The translations under genes and the position numbers were made by a program. A stretch of DNA of 64,000 bases from an uncultured Marivita sp. Its GTDB lineage: Bacteria; Pseudomonadota; Alphaproteobacteria; Rhodobacterales; Rhodobacteraceae. The stretch lies in NCBI RefSeq assembly GCF_947488135.1, contig NZ_CANKYW010000005.1, positions 248,001-312,000 on the forward strand, read 5' to 3'. The notes beneath the pieces are model-generated. The model worked only from the letters and a program-made list of their open reading frames with translations, had not been told where the DNA came from and searched no databases. Numbering within the stretch: the stretch's first letter is position 1; the number at the start of each line of letters is the position of its first letter. This document shows positions 44,105 through 51,894 of this stretch, in pieces.

Positions 44105-46099
44105 TCACAGGTCGATGCCATCATCCGGATCGAGGGCCGCTTGACGCGCGACGGCGCGGAAGCGGGTCTGTATGGCGCGGGCGCGTTGGGCCTCGTCATC
44201 GGGTTCGTCTTCGAGGGCGGCGAATTCCTCGCGCGGGAACGGCAACTCAGGCGCCACATCCTCATGCTCGGGGATCTCAGGTTCTCTTCGGATGCCGCCA
44301 TCTGCATCGTCAGCGGGCTTGTTCGTATCAGCTTCCTGAGCTTGCATGATCGGCTGAAGACTGCTCCAATCGTCGGTTCCCGCCGTGCTGATTGCTGCAG
44401 ATGCTTCTACGCTAGGCGGCTTTTGGATTCTCGCCGTCAGTTGCGCATCGCGGAAGTACCGCACTTTTTGTGCCCGGATCGGTGCCGCACCCGACACGAG
44501 GATGATTTCGTCATCGGGCGGCAACTGCATGATCTCACCGGGGGTAAGCAAGGCCCGGGCGGTTTCCTGGCGTGAGACCATCAGGTGGCCGAGCCAGGGT
44601 GACAGGCGGTGCCCGGCATAGTTTTTCATCGCGCGCAGTTCGGTCGTGGTGCCGAGGGCATCGGACAGGCGCTTGGCCGTGCGCTCGTCATTGGTCGCGA
44701 AAGCGACGCGGACATGGCAGTTGTCCAGGATGGCATTGTTCTGGCCATAGGCCTTTTCGATCTGGTTCAGCGATTGGGCGATCAGGAAGGCCTTGAGGCC
44801 ATAGCCCGCCATGAAGGCGAGCTGGGACTCGAAGAAGTCGAGACGGCCGAGGGCGGGGAACTCGTCGAGCATGAACAGCAAACGGTGCTTGCGGTTGGTG
44901 TTGTGCAGCTCCTCAGTCAGACGGCGGCCGATCTGGTTCAGGATCAGCCGGACCAGCGGTTTGGTGCGGGAAATGTCCGAAGGCGGCACCACGAGGTAAA
45001 GGGTGAGCGGCCGCGCATCTGAGACCAGATCGTTGATCCGCCAGTCGCAGCGTTGGGTCACGGCGGCGATCACGGGGTCGCGGTAGAGGCTGAGAAAGGA
45101 CATGGCCGTGGACAGGACGCCGGAGCGTTCGTTCTCCGACTTGTTCAGCAGCTCGCGCGCGGCTTGAGCGACAACAGGATGCGGGCGATCTCCGAGATGG
45201 GCGGTCCGCATCATGGCAGTCAGAGTGGCGGCGATGGCACGCCGCGGATCGGACAGGAAGGCGGCGACGCCTGCCAAGGTCTTGTCCTTCTCGGCATAGA
45301 GGACATGCAAGATTGCGCCGACCAGAAGGGAATGGCTGGTCTTCTCCCAATGGTTCCGCCGCTCGAGCTGGCCTTCTGGATCGACCAGGATGTCGGCGAT
45401 GTTCTGGACGTCACGGACTTCGCGCTCGCCGCGTCGGACCTCGAGCAGCGGATTGTAGGCGGCGCTGGCCCCGTTGGTCGGATCGAAGAGCAGGACGCGC
45501 CCGAACCGCGCCCGCCATCCAGACGTCAGCTGCCAGTTCTCGCCCTTGATGTCGTGGACAATCGCGGAGCCGGGCCAGGTCAGCAGGCTTGGGATCACCA
45601 GGCCGACGCCCTTGCCGGAGCGGGTGGGCGCGAAGCAAAGCACGTGTTCCGAACCATCATGCCGGAGGTAGCGCTTGTCGAGACGGCCCAGCACGACCCC
45701 GTCGTCTGCGAACAGCCCGGCGGCGGTGATATCCTTGGGGCTTGCCCATCTGGCAGAGCCATAGGTTGTCACGTCGCTCGCCTCGCGCGCCCGCAAGACG
45801 GACAGCAAGATGGCGACGGCAATCGCGGCGATCCCACCTGCGCCGGCGATTGCAGCTCCTTCCATAAAGACGCGGGGCGCGTAAGCGTCGTACCAGTACC
45901 ACCAGGTGAAGACCTGCCACGGGCGATAGATCGGCAGGCCGAAGAGGGCGGTGAGAGGCGCGCCAAGCTGGGGTTGGAATCCCAGACGAAACGCGACCCA
46001 TTGTGTCGCCGCCCAGACAAAGAGCAGCGCCACGATGCTGACGATGATGATCTGGCCCCAGAGGATCTTGGTGGCCGATGACGTGTCCTGACGGCTCAT
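44105..46099 (-). CDS. traG: TraG/VirD4 type IV coupling protein
   Basis: A 664-residue coupling protein with two N-terminal membrane helices, Walker A PTRSGKG (158-164) in LCFAPTRSGKGVGLVIPSLL, Walker B LLFMLDEFPALGRLD, and the SLNQIEKAYG and ATNDERTAKRLSDALG segments. It links the relaxase-DNA complex to the trb channel. It starts 17 bases after the relaxase stop. Confidence 0.96.
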   Translation of the reverse strand: MSRQDTSSATKILWGQIIIVSIVALLFVWAATQWVAFRLGFQPQLGAPLTALFGLPIYRPWQVFTWWYWYDAYAPRVFMEGAAIAGAGGIAAIAVAILLSVLRAREASDVTTYGSARWASPKDITAAGLFADDGVVLGRLDKRYLRHDGSEHVLCFAPTRSGKGVGLVIPSLLTWPGSAIVHDIKGENWQLTSGWRARFGRVLLFDPTNGASAAYNPLLEVRRGEREVRDVQNIADILVDPEGQLERRNHWEKTSHSLLVGAILHVLYAEKDKTLAGVAAFLSDPRRAIAATLTAMMRTAHLGDRPHPVVAQAARELLNKSENERSGVLSTAMSFLSLYRDPVIAAVTQRCDWRINDLVSDARPLTLYLVVPPSDISRTKPLVRLILNQIGRRLTEELHNTNRKHRLLFMLDEFPALGRLDFFESQLAFMAGYGLKAFLIAQSLNQIEKAYGQNNAILDNCHVRVAFATNDERTAKRLSDALGTTTELRAMKNYAGHRLSPWLGHLMVSRQETARALLTPGEIMQLPPDDEIILVSGAAPIRAQKVRYFRDAQLTARIQKPPSVEASAAISTAGTDDWSSLQPIMQAQEADTNKPADDADGGIRREPEIPEHEDVAPELPFPREEFAALEDEPDDEAQRARAIQTRFRAVARQAALDPDDGIDL

Positions 46100-46116
46100 G
46101 GTGATGTCCTTTCTGT

Positions 46117-47874
46117 TCAGAGGCTCAGCCCGCGCTTGCGCCCGAGGCCCCAGTCGATCCCGCCGCCCGGCGTCATCGTGCCCGTAACAGTCTGGCCGAG
46201 ATGGCGTTCGAGTTGCGGGGTCCAGGGGACGAGCGAAAATCCGAGGCCATCATCGATCATGGCGAAGCGGCCCGAGGCGAGATCGAAGCGTCGGCGGAAT
46301 GTCCCTGCGACGGGTTCGCCCTCGGTCGGCTTGTAGTAGGGGAGGCCGGTTTGTGTGCTGAGGTCTTGAGCGATGGCGTCCAGTTCGCGGTTGCGCAGGG
46401 TGGCCAGCAGATCGCGGGCAAAGGTGACCCGCTGCCCTTGCCGGCGGGCGAGGCCTTCGGCGACAAGGTGATTCGAGCGGCGCTCCAAGGCCTGGCGAAC
46501 ATCTGCGCCAAATCCGGCGCCACTCAGCGGCGCGCGGTCCCGGGCAAGATGCAGGCGGTCGAGCCAAGTGGCGCCATCCGCCTCGACCTGGGCGGCCAGC
46601 GACAGATCGGAACGACCGACAAGAGACAGTTGCGGTGTCCCGTCCGTCTTCCCTGTCCAGAGCCGGGTTTCGACGATGCCACCTTGCGGCGTGTCGCCGG
46701 TCGCATCGAGATTCCGGAAGCGCAGGTGATGTACGCGACCGTCAACACCGTCGATGATCGCGTAGCCGGTCCCGGCGTGGTCATCATGAAAGCCGCGTTC
46801 CACGAGCCGCCCGAGGATCGGGGCGGTGGGCGTGCCTTCGATGGCGAAATCACCCGCTGCGCGCTCCCGGTCGGCGCCCATGGCTCGGTGCATCCGTTTG
46901 ATGATGTCGCCGCGCATCCCGAGCTCGCGCAGAGTGTCTTCGGCAGTCGGTTTCAACTCCCAGACGGCAGGGGCTATTTGTTCGGCCAGCCCGAGCCTCT
47001 CCAGTGTCTGGGCACGCCCTATCATCAAGCGGCGCAGCTCCGGATCGCGGGGTTCCGGCGTTCCGCGCCGCAGGTCGGCGATGCCGGCATGATCGTCCGC
47101 CAGGGATCGTAGGCCCCGGTCCAGATCAGTCCAGCGTTCCGCCGTGACCTGCGTTTCGAGCGCTTGGGAAATCTCCCGCGCGCTGCGGGGGCCCAGTTCC
47201 AGTTGTACGAGGTCTTCTGCGCGCGCTCGAAGCCCCCGGCTGATGTAGTCACGCGAGATGACGAGATCGCGGCCATCGTCGGCCTTTCCACGCACCAAAA
47301 TGTGGATATGCGGATTATCGGTGTTCCAGTGATCGACGGCGACCCAGTCGAGCGTGGTGCCGAGATCCCGTTCGGCACGGGCCATCAAATCCCGGGTGAA
47401 GGCGCGCAGATCTTCGAGATCGGCCGCGTCCTCCGGCGAGATGATGAACCGGAAATGATGCCGGTCCTCTTCGCAGCGCGCCGCAAATCCGCCCCGGTCG
47501 AGATCATCGCGTTCACACCCGAACAAGTCGGCGTCGCGCCCGTCCTGACCGACGCCATCGCGCTGCAGGTAGCCGAGATGCTTGGCCATGGGCGCGGAGC
47601 GAAAGCGCTTGCCCTGGTGGCGCACGACGCGGGCCTTCACGACGACGCGCCGGGAGGTGCGAGTCAGGCCTTTGGCCGTTCGGGCAAACCGTCCGCGCCC
47701 GAAAGAGGTGTTGCCGGAACGCATGCTGCCCGCGCCGATGCGATAGCCGGTATGTCCGGATTTCCGCGCAGCGCGCATCACCTCGTTGACGAAGCGTGTC
47801 GATTGCTTAGAGGTCCTGCCGCCGTCGCGGATACGTCCGGGGCGGATACGCAGGTCGTCGTCGCGCCGGGTCAT
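46117..47874 (-). CDS. Relaxase with DUF3363 domain (RlxS-like)
   Basis: A 585-residue relaxase of the VirD2/RlxS type. The three-His motif is VDHWNTDNPHIHILVRG (H182, H189, H191), preceded by HHFRFIISPEDA, and a C-terminal DUF3363 region follows. It nicks oriT and stays attached to the transferred strand. The start at 47874 (MTRRDDDLRIRPG) follows GGAAGCGAG. The 247-base gap upstream of it is the natural place to look for oriT. Confidence 0.92.
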   Translation of the reverse strand: MTRRDDDLRIRPGRIRDGGRTSKQSTRFVNEVMRAARKSGHTGYRIGAGSMRSGNTSFGRGRFARTAKGLTRTSRRVVVKARVVRHQGKRFRSAPMAKHLGYLQRDGVGQDGRDADLFGCERDDLDRGGFAARCEEDRHHFRFIISPEDAADLEDLRAFTRDLMARAERDLGTTLDWVAVDHWNTDNPHIHILVRGKADDGRDLVISRDYISRGLRARAEDLVQLELGPRSAREISQALETQVTAERWTDLDRGLRSLADDHAGIADLRRGTPEPRDPELRRLMIGRAQTLERLGLAEQIAPAVWELKPTAEDTLRELGMRGDIIKRMHRAMGADRERAAGDFAIEGTPTAPILGRLVERGFHDDHAGTGYAIIDGVDGRVHHLRFRNLDATGDTPQGGIVETRLWTGKTDGTPQLSLVGRSDLSLAAQVEADGATWLDRLHLARDRAPLSGAGFGADVRQALERRSNHLVAEGLARRQGQRVTFARDLLATLRNRELDAIAQDLSTQTGLPYYKPTEGEPVAGTFRRRFDLASGRFAMIDDGLGFSLVPWTPQLERHLGQTVTGTMTPGGGIDWGLGRKRGLSL

Positions 47875-48121
47875 GGCTGCACTCGCTTCCAAGACCAGCT
47901 GCCGCACAAAGAATATCGCAAAATCAGAATTTTAGATAAAGTCCTGCGGCATACAGCTTGGATGTGCGGCGCAAATCCTCGCAGAGAAACAACAGCTTGA
48001 GGTCCGCTTGCGGCACCTCTTTTATCTCGCGCTCTTTCTGTTGAGACCCTGCGCGTCGACCCTCTCCGGCACATTCTTGCGCCCGGGCATTCCAGACCTC
48101 GCCATGGTGCGATTCCGCGGA
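47875..48121. other. Candidate oriT region
   Basis: The 247-base non-coding stretch between the transglycosylase and the relaxase. It contains a short AT-rich inverted repeat (AAAAT/ATTTT, 47920-47933), two direct copies of ACAGCTTG (about 47953 and 47992) and four TGCGGC/GCCGCA units. These AT-rich and repeated elements resemble nick regions, but the nick site itself cannot be assigned by eye. Confidence 0.4.
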
Positions 48122-48826
48122 TCATGGCGTTCGCCCCCTGCTGAGAGGCACGAATATGCCGTTCTGAGACGCGTCAGACGCAATCCGTTGGGCGTCATCG
48201 CCGGGGGGTTGACCCGCCTCGGCCGTCGCCGCGAACAGCGGGGCGTCGCGCCAGTCCTGCGTCCGGTGCGGGCGGCTGACTGCCTGCGCAACGTTGGTCC
48301 CGTCGGCGATGAGTGGCGCGAGGATGGCGAGGTAATTGCGGGTTTCAAGCGGCAATGCGCGACCGGTATCAAGGTGCTCTTGGTAGCGCGCAGGCCCGGC
48401 ATTGTAGGCCGCGAGAAAGCCGGGTGACCCGAACCGGTCGTACATCTGTCGCAGATAGGCGGTACCGGCCAGAATGTTGTCGCGTGGATCGAAGGGGTCA
48501 TCGCCAAACCCATAAGCTGCGCGCAATTCGGCCCAGGTGCCGGGCATGATCTGCATGAGCCCCATGGCGCCTGCGTGGCTGACCGCGCGTGGATTGCCCG
48601 CACTCTCGACCTCCATGACGGCACGAATCCAGGGCTGCGGGATGCCGAACCTGCGCGCGGCTTCTGCGATATGGATGTCGATGGGTTGCTGCTCAGATGC
48701 TGGAACACTGCGGTCCTGAGCGATCACGGCGGACGGTGCCACGGTGATCGGCATGCAGAGGATCAGTACAAGCGCGGTTGTGACGCCCGCGTGCCGACGC
48801 CTGTGCCCGGGTTCAAGACTATGCAT
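48122..48826 (-). CDS. Lytic transglycosylase (conjugation-associated)
   Basis: A 234-residue Slt-type lytic transglycosylase. It has a secretory N-terminus (TTALVLILCMPITVAPSAVIA), catalytic Glu in VMEVESAGNPRAVS (E74), GAMGLMQIMPGTW, and YLRQMYDRFGSPGFLAAYNAGP. It opens peptidoglycan for the mating channel. The start at 48826 overlaps the traF stop by eight bases. Confidence 0.92.
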   Translation of the reverse strand: MHSLEPGHRRRHAGVTTALVLILCMPITVAPSAVIAQDRSVPASEQQPIDIHIAEAARRFGIPQPWIRAVMEVESAGNPRAVSHAGAMGLMQIMPGTWAELRAAYGFGDDPFDPRDNILAGTAYLRQMYDRFGSPGFLAAYNAGPARYQEHLDTGRALPLETRNYLAILAPLIADGTNVAQAVSRPHRTQDWRDAPLFAATAEAGQPPGDDAQRIASDASQNGIFVPLSRGRTP

Positions 48827-49340
48827 CTTCCGCCCGCCCAAATGTCCAAAGAGGGATGGCACGCCCAAGGATCGTATCCGCTGACAAGGGCCCGAAATAG
48901 CGTCCATCGAGGCTGTCGGCGACACCGGTGACGAGCAAGAAAACCTCGTCTGACTCCAGCGTGACACATCCCGTCCAACGGGGAAGCGGGCGGCCCTGTT
49001 GGTCAGCCGATGCTGCCTCGGCAACAACGGTACCGTCGAGGGTGATATCGAGACCATCGCGACAGACGGTCATGCCCGAGACGGCCGCGATGCGTTTCAA
49101 CAGCAAGGTATCCGCACCGATATAGCCGCGCTCAACCACCCAGGATGACAGGTCTTCCGGCAGGCGCACGGCGACGAGATCGTCCAGCGATGGCGGGTTT
49201 GACGCTCGAACAACGTAGAGGCCGATCGGCACGCTTGCTGAGGCGTTCCAGATCAGGCGCGGTGCGCGGTCGATCTGTGCAGCTGCGAGCAGACCAAGGG
49301 ACAAACCGGCCGCGAGGAGGGGAGGGGCCGCCGCGCTCAT
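48819..49340 (-). CDS. traF: TraF-like signal peptidase (S26C)
   Basis: A 173-residue S26-family peptidase. It has one N-terminal membrane helix, catalytic Ser in ASVPIGLY (S36) and Lys in LLLKRIAAVSGM (K82). It matures the TrbC pilin, usually with cyclisation, in trb systems. The start at 49340 overlaps the DUF2840 stop (ATGA). It belongs to the rdfS-led operon with DUF2840, the transglycosylase, the relaxase and traG. Confidence 0.92.
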   Translation of the reverse strand: MSAAAPPLLAAGLSLGLLAAAQIDRAPRLIWNASASVPIGLYVVRASNPPSLDDLVAVRLPEDLSSWVVERGYIGADTLLLKRIAAVSGMTVCRDGLDITLDGTVVAEAASADQQGRPLPRWTGCVTLESDEVFLLVTGVADSLDGRYFGPLSADTILGRAIPLWTFGRAEDA

Positions 49341-49795
49341 GTCGTCACCACGCGACGCTTGAGCCATGCCGCATGCCGGGCAGGGCTGTAGGGCCGGGGC
49401 TCCAATGCAGCGGTCAGGCGGTTGTGGACGTGCCGCCAATGATCGGGGCAGACATCTTCCGGCGCGATGCCATAACTTTCCACAATATCGACGGACCGCA
49501 GGGCCGCCTCGACCTTGGGCCAGCCGGAGAGACGCAGCAAAAGCTGGCCGCCCGGTGTCACACAGGGCACCGTCGAGCAGGGCTCGCCTGCACCGACGGC
49601 GCGCAGAATATCGATCCGGCTTTCAACAGTGCCGTGGTCGTTCGACGACCAGCGGACGAGCGCGAAGATTGCGCCGGGGGCGAAGGCCACGCGCTTTTCC
49701 GTGCGCGTCAGGATGGTTTCCTCGGCAATCCGACCGAAGCGGATCCAGCGCTCGATGCGCCCTTCGATCCAGGTGAGGTGGACAAGTGTCTGCAT
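49337..49795 (-). CDS. DUF2840 protein
   Basis: A 152-residue protein beginning MQTLVHLTWIEGRIERWIRFGRIAEETILTRTEKRVAFAPGAIFALVRWSSNDHGTV. It is a DUF2840 member, known only from ICE-type transfer operons next to traF. It starts four bases after the excisionase stop and overlaps traF by four bases. A longer upstream frame overlaps the excisionase gene and was rejected. The role is unknown. Confidence 0.87.
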   Translation of the reverse strand: MQTLVHLTWIEGRIERWIRFGRIAEETILTRTEKRVAFAPGAIFALVRWSSNDHGTVESRIDILRAVGAGEPCSTVPCVTPGGQLLLRLSGWPKVEAALRSVDIVESYGIAPEDVCPDHWRHVHNRLTAALEPRPYSPARHAAWLKRRVVTT

Positions 49796-49799
49796 CGGC

Positions 49800-50081
49800 T
49801 CAGCGCCCCCGCCGCAGATAGGCCGGCGAAACGGCGGCATGGCGTTTGGCGGGTAAAACGCGGTCTTCAGTCTCGTCCGAGGTCGAGGTTTTCTCGCCTC
49901 GTGTGACCCAGGCCTGCAGATCGTCGACCGCGTAGACGACACGTCCGCCGATTTTCGAATAGCGCGGGCCGGTCCCGTAGGTCCGGTGTTTTTCCAGCGT
50001 ACGGCCAGACAGGCCGAGAAATCGGGCGGCTTCCGGGGTTCTGAGGTAGCGGGGCGGGAGTCCTTCATTTGGGTCGGGCAT
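49800..50081 (-). CDS. rdfS: RdfS-like excisionase (AlpA/MerR-type HTH)
   Basis: A 93-residue winged-HTH protein: RYLRTPEAARFLGLSGRTLEKHRTYGTGPRYSKIGGRVVYAVDDLQAWVTRGE (11-63) is a classical AlpA/excisionase fold. The ribosome-binding site is GGAGATG. It is the first gene of the relaxase/traF operon and lies beside the FseA-like activator. In Mesorhizobium ICEMlSymR7A the equivalent protein is RdfS, which directs integrase towards excision and whose expression is the rate-limiting step for transfer. The assignment as rdfS rests on this context and fold. Confidence 0.85.
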   Translation of the reverse strand: MPDPNEGLPPRYLRTPEAARFLGLSGRTLEKHRTYGTGPRYSKIGGRVVYAVDDLQAWVTRGEKTSTSDETEDRVLPAKRHAAVSPAYLRRGR

Positions 50082-50106
50082 TTGAGCATCTCCGGCTGTT
50101 AGGCCG

Positions 50107-50123
50107 CGCGACGGCGCGTCGCG
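50107..50123. promoter_or_regulatory. GC-rich inverted repeat in rdfS promoter region
   Basis: CGCGAC (50107-50112) and GTCGCG (50118-50123) are exact reverse complements with a five-base spacer, 26-42 bases upstream of the rdfS start. It could be an activator or repressor site of the excision module. The 174-base gap holds no gene. Confidence 0.4.
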
Positions 50124-50257
50124 GGCTGTCGGAGGTCATCAAAACGGAAGATCGCTATGGGGAGGGATGACGAAGATCACGGCGCGAAAACGTCACCCCC
50201 AAAGGCCAACAGGATCAGGGCCTGATGAGGGTTCGATTTTCGGAGATCGCGCGGTGA

Positions 50258-51002
50258 TCACTTGCGCGGCTTGGAGCGCCCAGTGGGTCCTTTGCCGAGA
50301 AGGAGAAAGCGATAGCCTTTGGTGGTCAGATGCGTGCCATGGGCTGTCAGTCGGGTGATCTGGGCCTTGAGGGAGCTGGTCTTCCAATGCTCGCGCGACA
50401 CAGCCTCCGCGCCGAACAGATGCCGCGCTATCGTCTGGTAGCTGGCACGGTCCCGGCGCGCATCGAGCGTGCGCAGTGCAAGCTGAATGCGCCGTCGCTG
50501 CTGCGTTGTCAGGGGCGGAGGGGTTCGTTTCTGGCGCAGCAATTGCACACGGAGGGCCTTGAGTGTGTCCACCCGTGCCGCCCAATGTTCGTCCAGCGGC
50601 ACCAGAATCCCAATCGGGCGTTGGATGCTTTTGGCATCCAGCACAAGCAATGCGCCTGTTGCGAGGCGCACATAGATCAAGCCGTCCTGCGTTCCGATGA
50701 CGGTCAGATCATCTGCATCGATGTGCGGCGCGGCGGTGTCGCCGCCTGGGATAGGCACAGCATACCCGACCGCTGCCGGGGCGATTGAAGGCGTCCAGAA
50801 CACGGGTGCATTGGGTGCGTCGATGTCCGGATCAACCGGGAAATCGCAATCCCCATGCGGCCGGTGTTTTCAATCCATCCCGCATTTGCGGGTAATTGGC
50901 GCGATAGTCGGAATTGCGGCGTAAGCATTCCCAGGCCAGTCCGGACAAGTCGAGACTGTCGAAATGCTTGTACGCCGTTTCGTCTTGCCAATCCTTGGTC
51001 AT
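50258..51002 (-). CDS. fseA: FseA-like excision activator (DUF6499 + DUF2285), +1 frameshift
   Basis: Two overlapping frames make one protein of about 247 residues. The first frame starts at ATG 51002 (MTKDWQDETAYKHFDSLDL...) and encodes a DUF6499 domain up to TTT CCC GGT TGA. A +1 shift at CCC then reads V D P D I D A P N A P V F W T P S, leading into the DUF2285 domain that ends at 50258 (ASYQTIARHLFGAEAVSREHW...TTKGYRFLLLG). In ICEMlSymR7A, FseA is made exactly this way, by +1 frameshifting between its DUF6499 and DUF2285 parts, and it activates rdfS. The neighbours rdfS, qseM-like and qseC-like genes support the call. Confidence 0.85.
50829..50843 (-). promoter_or_regulatory. Probable programmed +1 frameshift site
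   Basis: On the minus strand the site reads TTT CCC GGT TGA TCC in the zero frame. Skipping one base at CCC gives TTT CCC-(G) GTT GAT CCG. The Pro anticodon could re-pair with CCG one base on, as at other +1 sites, and a stop codon two codons further on would favour slippage. Both frames are otherwise fully open and conserved in character. Confidence 0.75.
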
Positions 51003-51133
51003 GGCGAAGCTCCGCGTCAGCTGTTTCGATGAACGATGAGTATAGCTTGGTGACGCGTCAAAACGACGGCAGGAACGGTTACTTTGCGCAACCTGCGCGG
51101 GTGTTCGCCGATCTCAGACGGATCGGGCGAAGT

Positions 51134-51406
51134 TCAGCCCGTACGGCCCTCAAGCAGCTTGCGATAGCCGTGCTCCGTCATCCAGCGGGCGCGGGCGAGG
51201 TGGCTGTCGTACATCTTTTTGGCACGCTCTGGTTCCTCGGCGGCATCGATCCCGAACAGAATCTCACTGACTTCCTGCAGGCTGGCACCGCTTTCAGCGG
51301 CATCAAACAGGCGCAAGTACAGCGTCATATGCGCGTGGTCGTAATCGGTCAGCTCATCGCTTTGTGGTGCGAGATCAGCGATCGGCGTGGTGCCGGTGGC
51401 AGACAT
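51134..51406 (-). CDS. qseM: QseM-like antiactivator (DUF2285 only)
   Basis: A 90-residue protein; the start at 51406 follows GAGGGGGAATC. The sequence SLQEVSEILFGIDAAEEPERAKKMYDSHLARARWMTEHGYRKLL aligns with the DUF2285 tail of the FseA-like protein next door: ASYQTIARHLFGAEA...SSLKAQITRLTAHGTHLTTKGYRFLL (same LFG, then a helix, then the GYR.LL ending). QseM of ICEMlSymR7A is a single DUF2285 domain that binds and blocks FseA (and TraR). The divergent XRE-type gene at 51547 is placed like qseC. The assignment is by domain, size and position. Confidence 0.8.
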   Translation of the reverse strand: MSATGTTPIADLAPQSDELTDYDHAHMTLYLRLFDAAESGASLQEVSEILFGIDAAEEPERAKKMYDSHLARARWMTEHGYRKLLEGRTG

Positions 51407-51497
51407 GATTCCCCCTCGCCGTTGGGCGTTAAGGCTCATAACAGCACATCAGATTGCATGTGCAAGGTCGGATTGCGGTCAGTCAAACCGCAGATGA

Positions 51498-51509
51498 GTA
51501 TTATAATAC
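51498..51509. promoter_or_regulatory. Perfect 12-bp palindrome between qseM- and qseC-like genes
   Basis: GTATTATAATAC is a complete palindrome in an otherwise GC-rich element, midway between the divergent starts at 51406 and 51547. It may be a QseC-type operator and also overlap the -10 region of one promoter. A second, imperfect repeat (TGCGGT 51474-51479 with ACCGCA 51487-51492) lies beside it. Confidence 0.6.
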
Positions 51510-51546
51510 GTCGCACCAAAATACGCGATAGGTTCTTTACTCGCGG

Positions 51547-51786
51547 ATGGACATCCGCGTTGTTTTTGCAAGGAATCTCAAGCACTACCGCCAACGGCGC
51601 GGGCTGACACAGGCCGCGTTGGCGGCGGCGATGGATGTCGACCGCGCCCATGTCAGCGCAATGGAACGCGGCCAGCAGAATGTCACGTTGCAAACTCTAC
51701 AGCGGGTCGCGGCGCATCTGGATGTGGCACCGGCGAAGCTGATCGAAGAACGCGCCGAAGGAGATGTGCGTTCCCGATCATCGTGA
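51547..51786 (+). CDS. qseC: QseC-like XRE-family regulator
   Basis: A 79-residue single-domain HTH_XRE protein: FARNLKHYRQRRGLTQAALAAAMDVDRAHVSAMERGQQNVTLQTLQRVAAHLDVAPAKLIEE. It is the only plus-strand gene in the ICE and diverges from the qseM-like gene, which is how qseC and qseM lie in ICEMlSymR7A. There QseC represses both promoters and creates a two-state switch. No ribosome-binding site is visible before the ATG, so the message may be leaderless or the start may be elsewhere. Confidence 0.82.
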   Translation: MDIRVVFARNLKHYRQRRGLTQAALAAAMDVDRAHVSAMERGQQNVTLQTLQRVAAHLDVAPAKLIEERAEGDVRSRSS

Positions 51787-51894
51787 TCGATCGTCTGGGC
51801 GGTCGTCTGTTGGTTCGAAAATTGCGAGGTCAGGTCAGGGCATTGGTTGGTTTCATCGCGCCGTGCAGGCTGCTTCTCGACAGGGATCAATCCG

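Noticed and set aside
46117-47907. Using the upstream ATG at 47907 as the relaxase start
   Set aside because: The start at 47874 has a better ribosome-binding site and begins at the conserved MTRRDDD N-terminus; the extra 11 residues are unlike relatives.
50829-50843. Treating the FseA-like gene as a pseudogene because of the internal TGA
   Set aside because: The shift required is exactly +1 at CCC, both frames are intact, and the known homologue is made by +1 frameshifting.
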